Shown here: piece by piece, positions 18,734 through 28,030 of the stretch
How the letters are laid out: every line of letters begins with the position of its first letter
Numbering within the stretch: the stretch's first letter is position 1
From: Allomuricauda sp. TMED12
GTDB lineage: Bacteria; Bacteroidota; Bacteroidia; Flavobacteriales; Flavobacteriaceae
NCBI GenBank assembly: GCA_002167435.2
Contig: NHBR02000119.1
Location: forward strand, 62,001-126,000
Direction: 5' to 3'
Length of the DNA: 64,000 nt
Notes under the pieces: model-generated
The model's input: only the letters and a program-made list of their open reading frames with translations
Told to the model about the DNA's origin: nothing
Databases searched by the model: none
Translations under genes and position numbers: made by a program

Positions 18734-19588
18734 TTACTTGATTTGGCTGGGACGATAACCGAATTTTTTTTCGAAAGCGTTGGAAAAGGAACTCAAACTA
18801 TCATAACCCACATGCCAGGCCGCTTCCTGAACGGTTGCTTCTTGGCTGCTAATCAATTGATGGGCGGTTTTTAAACGTTCGTTCTGCAGATATTTGAATA
18901 CGGGCACACCAAAAAGCTCCTTAAAATTCTTTTTAAGGTTATAACTGTTAAGGCCTATTTGTAAGGATAGTTCGGAAAGTGAGGGAGGATTGTCCAGATT
19001 GTTGATCAGGATTTCTTTGGCCTTGTAGAGCTTGTCGCGTTCGGTCGTATTGATTTTTTCGGTTTGCAAGGTAGCCAACTGTCCAAAAAAATGTGACAAC
19101 AAAACGGTCATTTGGCTTCGGAAGAACATCATTTTGGTTTTGCCATGGTACTTCATATTAAAAACAGAATCCACAATGCGGTCCATTTCCGGGGTCATAA
19201 AAAATTGGGGGCCTTCCACATAGTGGTCCGAAGGGTTTACCAATTCGCTCAAAAGCGAAGAGAAAATTTCGCCCTCTTCGTTGGGAAGACTCTCCAAATT
19301 CCTCATGGCGGTTGCTATTAGAACACAACGCAACGGTTTTTCCGGGGAAACGGTATGCTCAAACTCAACTTCGGAATCTGCATAAAAGGATAGTGCCAGT
19401 CCTTTGGTATAATTAAATGCTTTGGATTGAGAACCATAATTTACCTTGAGGTCCACATTTCCGGAACCATAAAAAGCCACAGCAACCACGGGTTCGTCAA
19501 AGCGGCAAGCATCCACAACAACATTTGTGCTGGTAGCTTCCTCTACCAATATGGTGAAATCGTTGATCTCTATAAAGTCCCGGGTCAT
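18734..19588 (-). CDS. AraC family transcriptional regulator
   Basis: 284 residues. The C-terminal 100 carry the paired AraC helix-turn-helix domain (LSELSLQIGLNSYNLKKNFK, then VQEAAWHVGYDSLSSFSNAF and the closing KKFGYRPSQ). The N-terminal half is beta-rich and probably a ligand-binding cupin-like domain; I cannot name the ligand. It diverges from the GlxA-type regulator at 19831 and points toward the DUF1772/NmrA operon 91 bases away, which is a candidate target by position only. Confidence 0.88.
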   Translation of the reverse strand: MTRDFIEINDFTILVEEATSTNVVVDACRFDEPVVAVAFYGSGNVDLKVNYGSQSKAFNYTKGLALSFYADSEVEFEHTVSPEKPLRCVLIATAMRNLESLPNEEGEIFSSLLSELVNPSDHYVEGPQFFMTPEMDRIVDSVFNMKYHGKTKMMFFRSQMTVLLSHFFGQLATLQTEKINTTERDKLYKAKEILINNLDNPPSLSELSLQIGLNSYNLKKNFKELFGVPVFKYLQNERLKTAHQLISSQEATVQEAAWHVGYDSLSSFSNAFEKKFGYRPSQIK

Positions 19589-19830
19589 CTCAATAAAATA
19601 ATCTTCTAAAGATAATCAACCTACCATAAACACCATTGTTAAAATAATTTGCACATCTCTACTCCTTGCCTCTCAGTTAGTATGCTTTTTCATAATGATA
19701 TTACTTTTCTTATTTTCACAATAAACGTAAGGTCAGTCTAAGACGGCTAGCTTTGATATGGAAAAACGGAAATCCATGGAAAAATCCTGCTTTACTTTTT
19801 CCTGAGAGAAATTTGATTACATCTAAATAA

Positions 19831-20784
19831 TTGGAAACAACCATTTTTATTATTGTACCTAGTGGGGTCCACCCTTTGGACCTAACCGGTCCTGCCCAGG
19901 TTTTTTATGAAGCAAAGACCCTTGGTGCCGATTTTGAATTGACATATGCAGGAATTGAGAACGTGGAATCGATACATTCCAGTGCAGGGATAAAATTCGG
20001 GGGATTACGTTCCTGGCAAGATATCGCTCTTAAGGAAAATGACATTATTATTTTACCTGGTGCACAAATGGAACAGATGCAGAAGTACAACCGAGACACG
20101 TATTGCGATTTTTATGATTGGTTGGTGCTTCAATATCGCAATAAGGTGTGCTTATGTTCTATTTGTACCGGAGCCTATTTTTTGGGTGTTGCAGGATTGT
20201 TGAACGATTCGTCCTATACCACACATTGGCGTTATCACGATTATTTTCGCAAGGCCTTTCCCTATGGCAAACTGGAAACGGACCATTTTTTTGTTTCAAA
20301 CGGCAACCTGATTACCAGTGCAGGCATTAGCTCTGGGATAGATTTATCCCTACATCTTGTAGAAAACCGATATGATAGTGCCTTGGCGGCCGAGGTAGCC
20401 AGAGAGTGTGTCCTCTATCTTCGTCGTGGACCATCTGACCCCCAGTTATCGGTGTTTATGGATTACCGAAATCATATTGATGATAGGGTTCACAAAGTGC
20501 AACAATATATTTCTGAGAATTTGGATACTTCGTTGCGAATTTCAGAATTGGCCGAAATTGCAATTACCAGTCCCAGAAACCTTACACGTAGGTTCAAAAA
20601 AGTAACAGGTATTACCATAGGCACCTACATTGACCGCCTTAGAGTTGAATATGCCTATCAACTACTAAAAAAAGGCTTGGTTTTCTCCTCCGTTACACGG
20701 CAATGCGGTCTAAAAAGCGAAGAGCATCTAAGAAATTTACTTAAAAAACATCGAAATCAACTCCCTTCGGACATTATGTCCTAA
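19831..20784 (+). CDS. GlxA-type regulator: DJ-1/PfpI domain fused to AraC helix-turn-helix
   Basis: 317 residues. Residues 1-175 form a DJ-1/PfpI (class I glutamine amidotransferase-like) domain with the nucleophile-elbow cysteine in SICTGAYFLG; residues about 210-310 are an AraC DNA-binding domain (RISELAEIAITSPRNLTRRFK). This is the GlxA architecture, regulators often of amino-acid, nitrile or betaine metabolism. The start is a TTG at 19831 placed directly after an in-frame TAA; no ATG is available before residue 75, so the TTG start is forced. An exported DJ-1 protein is encoded 78 bases downstream. Confidence 0.87.
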   Translation: METTIFIIVPSGVHPLDLTGPAQVFYEAKTLGADFELTYAGIENVESIHSSAGIKFGGLRSWQDIALKENDIIILPGAQMEQMQKYNRDTYCDFYDWLVLQYRNKVCLCSICTGAYFLGVAGLLNDSSYTTHWRYHDYFRKAFPYGKLETDHFFVSNGNLITSAGISSGIDLSLHLVENRYDSALAAEVARECVLYLRRGPSDPQLSVFMDYRNHIDDRVHKVQQYISENLDTSLRISELAEIAITSPRNLTRRFKKVTGITIGTYIDRLRVEYAYQLLKKGLVFSSVTRQCGLKSEEHLRNLLKKHRNQLPSDIMS

Positions 20785-20862
20785 TACCAAGGGATTGTGT
20801 CCTTTTCTTGACATTAGCTTTTCAAGTTATTTGTACCTGTAATCAAACTACATGATTTAAGT

Positions 20863-21621
20863 ATGAAGTCTAAAGTAATGTCAAACAGGTTAAAAAGTAT
20901 CGTTGTTTTATTAATGGTTGCCATGATTCCTCCATTGGAAGCCAAGGGAGGTGAATCAGATACGATGTACTCCCCAATACAATCACCATCTATCTGTCAA
21001 ACAAGAAGTTTAAAAATGAACCCCACCCCAAAAAAGCAACTACGAGTCGCGGTATTTCTACATGAAGGGATCGAGATCCTAGATCTTGCTGCACCGTTGG
21101 AAATATTTACCATTGCCGGAATGAACGTATTTACAGTAGGAATCACCGACCAGCCGGTAACCAGTCAAGGAGTACTTACCCTAACCCCCACCTACACCAT
21201 AGAAAATGCTCCGAAAGCCGACATTGTGGTATTCCTTGGTGGAAATGGGAGAAGAGCATCTGAAAACGCAAAAATTACAGATTGGATAAAGAAAATATCC
21301 CCGGAAACAGAACAATTTGTTTCAATTTGCACTGGAGCCTTCTTCTTGGCCGAATCGGGTCTGTTGGACGGTAAAACCGTAACCACCTTTCATGATGCAG
21401 TGCCACAACTCAGGAAAAAAGTCAGTAATGCAACGGTTCTGGATAATACAAGATTTGTGGACGACGGTACCATTTTCTCTACAGCTGGTGTTTCGGCCGG
21501 TATTGACGGAGCCTTGTACTTGGTGGAAAAATGGATGGGGAAAGATGTAGCACAACAGGTTTTGGAATATACAGAGTATCAATGTTGGGATCGGGACTCA
21601 GGGCTTATCCTGAAGCATTGA
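20863..21621 (+). CDS. Exported DJ-1/PfpI family protein
   Basis: 252 residues. The N-terminal hydrophobic stretch (SIVVLLMVAMIPPLEAKG) looks like a signal peptide; Met6 is an alternative start. The mature part is a DJ-1/PfpI domain with the elbow cysteine in VSICTGAFFLAESGLL and the FSTAGVSAGIDGALYLVEK ending typical of GlxA-like sensor domains. It lacks a DNA-binding domain. It is close in sequence style to the sensor half of the regulator just upstream, suggesting a duplicated sensor moved to the periplasm. Isonitrile-hydratase-like catalysis is another possibility. Confidence 0.8.
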   Translation: MKSKVMSNRLKSIVVLLMVAMIPPLEAKGGESDTMYSPIQSPSICQTRSLKMNPTPKKQLRVAVFLHEGIEILDLAAPLEIFTIAGMNVFTVGITDQPVTSQGVLTLTPTYTIENAPKADIVVFLGGNGRRASENAKITDWIKKISPETEQFVSICTGAFFLAESGLLDGKTVTTFHDAVPQLRKKVSNATVLDNTRFVDDGTIFSTAGVSAGIDGALYLVEKWMGKDVAQQVLEYTEYQCWDRDSGLILKH

Positions 21622-21672
21622 AGCCAACCCCAAGGACATTTTTATTAAAATTCAAACAAAAAAACAAACACA

Positions 21673-22770
21673 ATGAAAACATATTTGCTATACCTCGGTC
21701 TTTTGATTGTATCATTTTGGTCCTGTAAAGAATCAAAGAAAACAATGGATGTTGCGCAATATCAATGCGTGCCCTGCGATCTTAGCTGCGATAAGAAAGT
21801 TTTCGACCACGAGGGAAAATGTCCTCATTGCAACATGGCCTTGGTCCCAATTGCAGATGAAGACTTTTCCATAGATAAATTAACATTGCACCAAGGGTCA
21901 GGATCATTTCCCATGCAAGTGAAAACAGAAAGCGGTCCAAAAGACATTTACGTATTCTATCACATGCCCAAAAATTTTGATCCAGAATCCAAGGTCCTGA
22001 TTGTAATTCCAGGGTCGGGTCGCAATGGTGACGATTACCGTGATGCTTGGATAAGAGCTTCTGAAAAACACAATGTATTGGTTCTAGCTCCAATATATCC
22101 AGAGCCTACCTTCGGATTTGACCAATACCATCTTGGAGGAGTATTGACCGACTTGAACATTATGGAAATTGCTACACCCGTAAAAGGCACTAACCAAGTT
22201 CGCCTCGACGAGTCATTGCTTCAATATAAAACGGTCCCAAATAGTGAGTTTTGGATTTTCGACGACATGGACCATATTTTTAACGCTGCTGTTAAAGCGA
22301 CAGGGTCCCATGCCAAAACTTATGATGTATTTGGACATTCGGCCGGGGGACAAATCCTTCATCGATTTGCCATTTTCCATCCAGAATCAAAGGCAAATAG
22401 AATTCTTGCCGGAAATTCAGGGTTCTATACCCTACCGGATTTGGAGCATCCACTATTTTTTGGGTTAGGTGAAAGCCCTGTTAACACAAAGAGCCTAATA
22501 AAATCCTTCAAGAACAAACTGGTGGTTTTTCTTGGGGAAAAGGACAATGCTTCAGAAACAGGAGGCACTTTATTACTATCGCCTACGGCGAACTTGCAAG
22601 GACATCACCGATTGGAACGAGGACACTATTTTTACAATTTTTCCAAAAAACTTGCCGATTCCCTTCAGACTGATTTCCAATGGAAGCTTCATGTGGTTCC
22701 CGGCGTTGGGCATGAGTACAAGAAAATGAGTGCGGCGGCGGCGGAATACCTTTATTCTTTGGACAATTAA
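21673..22770 (+). CDS. Lipoprotein with heavy-metal-binding domain fused to alpha/beta-hydrolase
   Basis: 365 residues with a lipoprotein signal ending FWSC (Cys18). Next comes a short cysteine module (about 30-58): CVPCDLSCDKKVFDHEGKC followed by PHCNMALVP, the pattern of the heavy-metal-binding domain seen in CusB/CzcB-like and YHS-type exported proteins. The rest is an alpha/beta-hydrolase with the nucleophile elbow GHSAGG near residue 222 and a late histidine in VPGVGHEY. It may be an esterase or depolymerase-like enzyme held on the cell surface or in the periplasm. It starts 51 bases after the exported DJ-1 gene and is probably co-transcribed. Confidence 0.78.
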   Translation: MKTYLLYLGLLIVSFWSCKESKKTMDVAQYQCVPCDLSCDKKVFDHEGKCPHCNMALVPIADEDFSIDKLTLHQGSGSFPMQVKTESGPKDIYVFYHMPKNFDPESKVLIVIPGSGRNGDDYRDAWIRASEKHNVLVLAPIYPEPTFGFDQYHLGGVLTDLNIMEIATPVKGTNQVRLDESLLQYKTVPNSEFWIFDDMDHIFNAAVKATGSHAKTYDVFGHSAGGQILHRFAIFHPESKANRILAGNSGFYTLPDLEHPLFFGLGESPVNTKSLIKSFKNKLVVFLGEKDNASETGGTLLLSPTANLQGHHRLERGHYFYNFSKKLADSLQTDFQWKLHVVPGVGHEYKKMSAAAAEYLYSLDN

Positions 22771-22911
22771 TCATTTTTAAACAATACCATCAGAAAAAAG
22801 GTTTATTAACCGTCCAAAATAAAAGATTCGCAGATCAATGTTTTGCTGAATAGGTAGGAGACAAATACTTTTCCTATTTTACTTGCTTATGTATTAGGCC
22901 CAGTATAAGCT

Positions 22912-22948
22912 AAAAAACAATCCCTGCAAATTTGTATTTGCAGGGATT
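22912..22948 (-). terminator. Intrinsic terminator after the M61-amidohydrolase gene
   Basis: AATCCCTGCAAA (22919-22930) and TTTGCAGGGATT (22937-22948) make a perfect 12-bp stem with a 6-base loop. On the minus strand it is followed by GTTTTTTA. It lies 23 bases after the stop of the gene at 22971. Confidence 0.9.
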
Positions 22949-22970
22949 ATCAATTCAACCTTAATTGAAA

Positions 22971-25859
22971 TTAATCATTCGACATTTCAACTTCCAACAA
23001 CATGGCATCCAGTTTATTCCTTCCAAACCATGTTCCCTTGAGCATAACCCCCTCAATTGATTTAGTATTTGTAATGTCCTCAAGTGGATTCTTATTCAAT
23101 AAAACCAAATTTGCATTTTTCCCTTTAGAAATGGTTCCCTCGGAAGCCATGACATTTAGGTATCTAGCCGGAACAATTGTGCTAGATCTTAATATTTGAT
23201 AAGGTGTCCATCCTACTTCTTGCAAAAACTCAAATTCCTTATGTAGCGAAAACCCGGGGACAACCATCCCAAATGTATCGCTGCCCGATAGCATGGGCAC
23301 CTCATGATCGGATAGTATTTTGGTAAAGGTTTTCATCCACTTAAAATAACTTTTGAAAAAGTCCAAAGGTTCCATACCTAGATCAATCTTATCCGCTCCC
23401 GTGACAAAATTTGCCCGGTAATGATTTTCATCAGACAACCAATACGCAGCATCCTCTTTGGGCAGATACTTGGCCAAACCATTTGCTTTTAATTCAGTGA
23501 ACTTTTCTTTATCAAGATATTGCGTGATCATCTCAAAAATTACCAAGGTGGGGGCCACATAAATACCGCTATCCTTAATTTGCTTGGCTATTGCATTAAG
23601 AAAATCTAAATCATGGTTTAAATATTTAAAATCTTCGGAGGTATTAAAAATGTAGATGAACTCCTCTACGTGTTCAATGGATTTCATCCGAAGTGAGTAC
23701 TCCAATGGCAAATTATGTTGTGCATGACCTATAACAGGAATTTTCAACCTTTGTGCCTCTTCCAATAGCTTTAGATAAACCTCTTTGGCAATATCCCTTC
23801 CATCACCAATTTTAATAAAATCGTAACCTCTATCCTTGTGCTGCTGCACCACTTTTATGGCGTCTTCAACAGTTTGCAGCTTATCGGCCTGCAAATACGG
23901 TCCAGTGGTATAATAGTTTGGACCTAATATTTGACCCATTTTAACTTTGTCCCTAATTGCGATATGGTCCTGACCCTCATATTCGCCCATGTTCCTTGCT
24001 GTAGTAATTCCATTGGCTAACAACAATTTAAAATCTGTTGCTATGTTCCTATCATTGTTCCTCCAATGATAATGCATCTCGGAAAGTCCCGGTATTAAAT
24101 ATTTATCCGTACCATCAATCTGCAAATCAATAGGAACTTTGGAAGCCATTGTATCGGTTGGATGGATGTCCATTATTTTACCATTTTTAATCAATACATC
24201 CTGATGCTCAAGAACAACCTCCTCGTTCATTGGTATCACATTGACATTTTCAATTAAAGTGACCTTTCCAGTATCCTTGTTCAACCATACATTCCGTAAT
24301 TGTAACTTGGATGGTTCAGGATTATCAATTGGTTTTATGGCCCTATCTTGAATGACCAGGCCTACCTTATCCAAATATTCTTGATAGTTTATCGGTTGGG
24401 TACCCACCACATGTTTTCGCATAAATGAACCGATAGAAGGATAGGTCATCTCTGTGATATCCTCAATCAATTCATCGTCCATGAACGGGTTATTCTTCCC
24501 ATATTTTTCAGACAGCTCTTTTATCAACGACAATAAACTTCTTTTCCCATGGCTTTCTTCACGCATCAGGATATCCAAACACATGGCCATTAGTGCTCCC
24601 TTTCGATACACATTGGGGTAGTTGACTTTAAATTTTTCAGTTAAAATGTTTTCACTCATGGTGGTGAAACTCAAAGAATCATTAAATTTTTTTGAATCTT
24701 TGATCTTATAGGCCATTTCATCATAAAAATCCTCCTTCGAAATAAGATTCTGATCGACTTTGAACAGTTTGGAAAAATATTCGGTAACCCCCTCGTATAA
24801 CCATAGATGTTTTGAAAATTTAGGGTTATTGTAATCAAAATAATGAATGTCCTCAGAATGACCCGTCATGGGCGTTACGATATGAAAAAACTCGTGCGCC
24901 ATCATATCGAACATAATGTTATAAAGCTTTGTTTCTTCCCAGTATTCAGGCATTACGACCACAGTGGATGTATTGTGTTCCAACCCCCCAAACCCTTTTG
25001 GAGATTCATCTTTGCCATCTGACAAGTACACTATTATACTATAGTTTTCGGCTCCTTTGAAATTCCTGAGATAGGTTACTTGGGCCTTCAGCATTTGCAA
25101 CAAGCTCTTTTTTATCTTGTTAGCCGAATAAATCTTGTGGGGAGAATAAACACCGAGTTCAAAATCTATATGTCCCACTTTAAACTTTTCGATTTCCAAA
25201 TCGCCGAACATCATGGGATTGTCCGTTAGGTCAAAATAGCGTGAGGCGATATATTTTAAGGTTGTCTTTTTTCCATCAGCGGAGAGCTCTTTGGTTACGT
25301 ACTGCAAGGCCGACGTATTTTTAAAATCAATTGGAGTGGTGATATCCAATTCGTATGGACTGTTTTTAAGCGAATCGAAATAACCGACGAAACCATGGAG
25401 GTTTAATATATAATTATCAGGTTCTATGTTGGTACCGGATGGTGAAAGCGGAATGTTTGGAGCGCCCGATCTTTCAATATCAAAAGTATCATTTACCCAA
25501 TACTGAATCTTATCCAGATTATGGGCATTTTGGATTTCCCAGGAATTCACATCTTTTTGTAATACCAACAGTTCGTTGCCTTCGTAATCAAAAGCTTTAA
25601 ATTGTTCAATAAACCTACCATAGTCACCAATGGCATAAGTTCCTTGAATAACCTTGGGCAACCGATAAACAATCAAATCGTTATCAAGCGTATCAGGGTC
25701 TATAGTAACTGGAACTTTATCATTTGCCATCATGGTCAAATCTATGGAGGCCACTATTTTGGACTCAACATTGTCTTGTCCGCTTACTCGAAAAGTGCTC
25801 AATGTCCAGATGCCAAATAGGACAAAGATGTGGGGGAATACATTTTTCATTTTATTCAA
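22971..25859 (-). CDS. Exported M61 peptidase-amidohydrolase fusion protein
   Basis: 962 residues after a signal peptide (FVLFGIWTLSTFRVSGQ). The N-terminal half (about 25-520) is an M61 glycyl-aminopeptidase-like region with the zinc motif HEFFH near residue 321 and the third ligand in WLYEGVTEYF near 355. The C-terminal half (about 560-950) is an amidohydrolase: HYH in SEMHYHW near 595, the bridging lysine in FIKIGDG, histidines in VIGHAQH and SIEHVEEF, and the aspartate in LSGSDTFG near 858. Both active sites appear intact, so this looks like a two-enzyme periplasmic peptide or dipeptide degrader. The reading frame is continuous. It stands alone, closed by a strong terminator. Confidence 0.9.
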   Translation of the reverse strand: MNKMKNVFPHIFVLFGIWTLSTFRVSGQDNVESKIVASIDLTMMANDKVPVTIDPDTLDNDLIVYRLPKVIQGTYAIGDYGRFIEQFKAFDYEGNELLVLQKDVNSWEIQNAHNLDKIQYWVNDTFDIERSGAPNIPLSPSGTNIEPDNYILNLHGFVGYFDSLKNSPYELDITTPIDFKNTSALQYVTKELSADGKKTTLKYIASRYFDLTDNPMMFGDLEIEKFKVGHIDFELGVYSPHKIYSANKIKKSLLQMLKAQVTYLRNFKGAENYSIIVYLSDGKDESPKGFGGLEHNTSTVVVMPEYWEETKLYNIMFDMMAHEFFHIVTPMTGHSEDIHYFDYNNPKFSKHLWLYEGVTEYFSKLFKVDQNLISKEDFYDEMAYKIKDSKKFNDSLSFTTMSENILTEKFKVNYPNVYRKGALMAMCLDILMREESHGKRSLLSLIKELSEKYGKNNPFMDDELIEDITEMTYPSIGSFMRKHVVGTQPINYQEYLDKVGLVIQDRAIKPIDNPEPSKLQLRNVWLNKDTGKVTLIENVNVIPMNEEVVLEHQDVLIKNGKIMDIHPTDTMASKVPIDLQIDGTDKYLIPGLSEMHYHWRNNDRNIATDFKLLLANGITTARNMGEYEGQDHIAIRDKVKMGQILGPNYYTTGPYLQADKLQTVEDAIKVVQQHKDRGYDFIKIGDGRDIAKEVYLKLLEEAQRLKIPVIGHAQHNLPLEYSLRMKSIEHVEEFIYIFNTSEDFKYLNHDLDFLNAIAKQIKDSGIYVAPTLVIFEMITQYLDKEKFTELKANGLAKYLPKEDAAYWLSDENHYRANFVTGADKIDLGMEPLDFFKSYFKWMKTFTKILSDHEVPMLSGSDTFGMVVPGFSLHKEFEFLQEVGWTPYQILRSSTIVPARYLNVMASEGTISKGKNANLVLLNKNPLEDITNTKSIEGVMLKGTWFGRNKLDAMLLEVEMSND

Positions 25860-26004
25860 CTATTACTGGTCTACCATGATTCCTTTGATTCATACCTTAA
25901 AAGGGAAGGGAATACAAAATCTTGAAATATCCGCCTTCCCTAAAAACCACAAACAATCAGATTTTAACCAGTGTAAAATTATATATCCAATAAATTGAAT
26001 GCCT

Positions 26005-26463
26005 TTAAACCGTTTCTTTTACTTGATAATTCCCAGGAACAAACCTGAAGGTTTTCATCAAGCGGGTCCACGTATTGATTTGGGAAATTGCCAGCGTTAA
26101 ATAGCAAATTTCTTCCTTGTTAAAATGAGGGGTCAATGCGTCAAATGTCTCTTCGGGCAAAGGATCTCTGCTCAATTTAGTAAGCGCATCGGTCAGGGTA
26201 AGCGCTGCCTCTTCCTTTTCCGTGAAATATGGAGTTTCTTTCCATACACATAATGAAGAAAGCCTTAAATCGGTTTCTCCAAGGTGTTTCAGTTCCTTAT
26301 GGTGCATATCCACACAATATGCACATCCGTTTTTTTGGGCAACCCGCAATCTTATCAATTCCAATAGTTTAATTCCTAAAGAGGATTGATTAATAAAATT
26401 TTCGGTCGTCATTAAATTTTCGAACATTCCTTTTGGAATATCCTGATAACTGATTCGTTCCAT
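26005..26463 (-). CDS. AhpD/carboxymuconolactone decarboxylase-family protein
   Basis: 152 residues. The alkylhydroperoxidase-like CxxC plus histidine motif is present in GCAYCVDMHHKEL, the redox pair of AhpD-type proteins. The LIRLRVAQKNG and EEAALTLTDALTKL flanks match. Such proteins reduce peroxides or act as small-molecule decarboxylase relatives; the role here is unknown. It is 63 bases from the metallo-beta-lactamase gene and may be in its operon under the nearby TetR regulator. Confidence 0.85.
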   Translation of the reverse strand: MERISYQDIPKGMFENLMTTENFINQSSLGIKLLELIRLRVAQKNGCAYCVDMHHKELKHLGETDLRLSSLCVWKETPYFTEKEEAALTLTDALTKLSRDPLPEETFDALTPHFNKEEICYLTLAISQINTWTRLMKTFRFVPGNYQVKETV

Positions 26464-26526
26464 AATATTAGTTTTTGAAGTTTATAATTAGTTCTAATGT
26501 TTCCTTATTTGACAAGTTGATTCTTG

Positions 26527-27354
26527 CTACCGGATAACTTCCTTATTTTTCATTCTTTCTGGTATCAATGGATCATGTGATGGCAAATAAATAGTTGGGT
26601 TTTCTCTTGAAAATGCCAGTAGGTTTTCAAGGGTCTGAATGCTTTCATTGGTACCTATACCATCTGGCACCTTATTGAGTAAATTCTCTTGGGTGTATGA
26701 AGTGTCTCCTGCCAAGAAATAATATACCCCATCCATTTCTGCAATGACCGAAATATGGTTGGCTACATGTCCTGGTGTGGCAACAATCATTACTTTTCCA
26801 TCCTTCGTAATGGGTAAACTCCTATCAAAAGACGAATAAGGTGATTCAGGTACATCCATGAGTGTTGGTTGAAGCCATTTGGGCCATCTATGTGGCAAAT
26901 AACCGGCACACATTCCTTTTAATCCTGATGCAGTTTTATACTCATTTCTATCAATCAAGATTTCCGAATTGGGGAAATGATGCAACCCTCCAGCATGGTC
27001 TGTATGTAGATGCGTTAATACCACCTTATCGACATCCTTTTTAGGGTCAATTCCCATTTTCAACAATTGCGGGCCGATTTCATCTTCCGGCTTTACGTCA
27101 AAATCCACGGCCAAAGCATAATACGGATGCCATTTTGGAAGGTATCCTTTTACACTTGTTTTATGGGTCTCTCCCGTATCTACCACAATAATTCCTTCTT
27201 CATGTTCAATTACCCATGCATAGATTGGAACCCAATCGGCCCATTTTTTACTGAACAATACTTTGGCCATTGGAGGAATGATTCCTTTGGTCCTACTTAT
27301 TTGGTTTTCTTTGATTCTAACTTTCCCTGTTTGTATTCTCTCTATTTTCATCAC
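26527..27354 (-). CDS. Metallo-beta-lactamase-fold hydrolase, N-acyl-homoserine-lactonase type
   Basis: 275 residues. The zinc motif HxHxDH is present as THLHTDHAGG near residue 115, with further ligands in ATPGHVANH, FLAGDTSYT and LPSHDPLI. The IIVVDTGETH entry segment and spacing resemble AHL lactonases (AiiA/AttM group), which open the lactone ring of acyl-homoserine lactones; other lactone or ester substrates are equally possible from sequence alone. It has no signal peptide, so it is cytoplasmic. A putative TetR operator lies 58 bases upstream of its start. Confidence 0.83.
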   Translation of the reverse strand: MMKIERIQTGKVRIKENQISRTKGIIPPMAKVLFSKKWADWVPIYAWVIEHEEGIIVVDTGETHKTSVKGYLPKWHPYYALAVDFDVKPEDEIGPQLLKMGIDPKKDVDKVVLTHLHTDHAGGLHHFPNSEILIDRNEYKTASGLKGMCAGYLPHRWPKWLQPTLMDVPESPYSSFDRSLPITKDGKVMIVATPGHVANHISVIAEMDGVYYFLAGDTSYTQENLLNKVPDGIGTNESIQTLENLLAFSRENPTIYLPSHDPLIPERMKNKEVIR

Positions 27355-27411
27355 CTACATAATTTGAATATTTTCTATATCAGCCTTTAGTGCACTCATG
27401 AAAACAACTAA

Positions 27412-27437
27412 TGTACTTTTTTAGTTTTTTAAGTACT
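27412..27437. promoter_or_regulatory. Putative TetR operator, copy 1 (upstream of the lactonase-like gene)
   Basis: A 26-bp site with half-sites TGTACT (27412) and AGTACT (27432). It matches the site at 28031-28056 at 20 of 26 positions, including an internal TTTTAGTT. It lies between tetR and the start of the metallo-beta-lactamase gene. Confidence 0.6.
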
Positions 27438-27453
27438 GTTAAATGAAAAAAAT

Positions 27454-28023
27454 TTAATCTACCATGATACCGTAAAGAAAAATATCCGTTACTTCAGTAT
27501 AAATGTCTTCACTGTTCATGTTCAAAAGATCGATATATCTACTCTTTAAGGGCAACTCCATAAGATTAAAATAAATTGCGATGATTACATCCAGGTTTAC
27601 ATCACCCTTGATAACACCCTCATCAATTCCGATTTGAAATAATCTTCGGTAATACTTATTGATTCGCTCTATTCTGTTCTTTTGATATTCATCCCAAATA
27701 TCCGGTGTGTTTATTTCTAAATCTTTTAAAAATTCCTCACTAACATTCAACAATAAATTTCTGGTAAAATCAGAGGTAGCATCCAGCTTCCCCTTAAATT
27801 CATTTTCATCATCATTTAAAATTTCTTCGAGTTTAGCGTTGATTTCATTGTTCAAACTCTCCATAACCGCCTTCACCAATTCTTCTTTAGAAGAAAAATG
27901 ATTGTATAGGCTACTCTTGCTGGTCCTAAGTTCCTTTACCAAACTATCCATGGAAACTTTATAGAATCCATATTTCAGAAACTTTTGTTTGGCAACATGC
28001 AATACTCTAGTCCGAACATTCAT
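27454..28023 (-). CDS. TetR family transcriptional regulator
   Basis: 189 residues. The N-terminal 50 carry the TetR helix-turn-helix (VLHVAKQKFLKYGFYKVSMD, then ELRTSKSSLYNHFSSKEELV). The rest is an all-helical ligand-binding domain with no recognisable ligand signature. It is preceded by a TTG-N17-TATATTTG promoter whose start site falls inside a palindrome, as expected for an autorepressed gene. The same palindrome lies on its other side, upstream of the lactonase-like gene, which is therefore its most likely target. Confidence 0.9.
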   Translation of the reverse strand: MNVRTRVLHVAKQKFLKYGFYKVSMDSLVKELRTSKSSLYNHFSSKEELVKAVMESLNNEINAKLEEILNDDENEFKGKLDATSDFTRNLLLNVSEEFLKDLEINTPDIWDEYQKNRIERINKYYRRLFQIGIDEGVIKGDVNLDVIIAIYFNLMELPLKSRYIDLLNMNSEDIYTEVTDIFLYGIMVD

Positions 28024-28030
28024 GATAATA

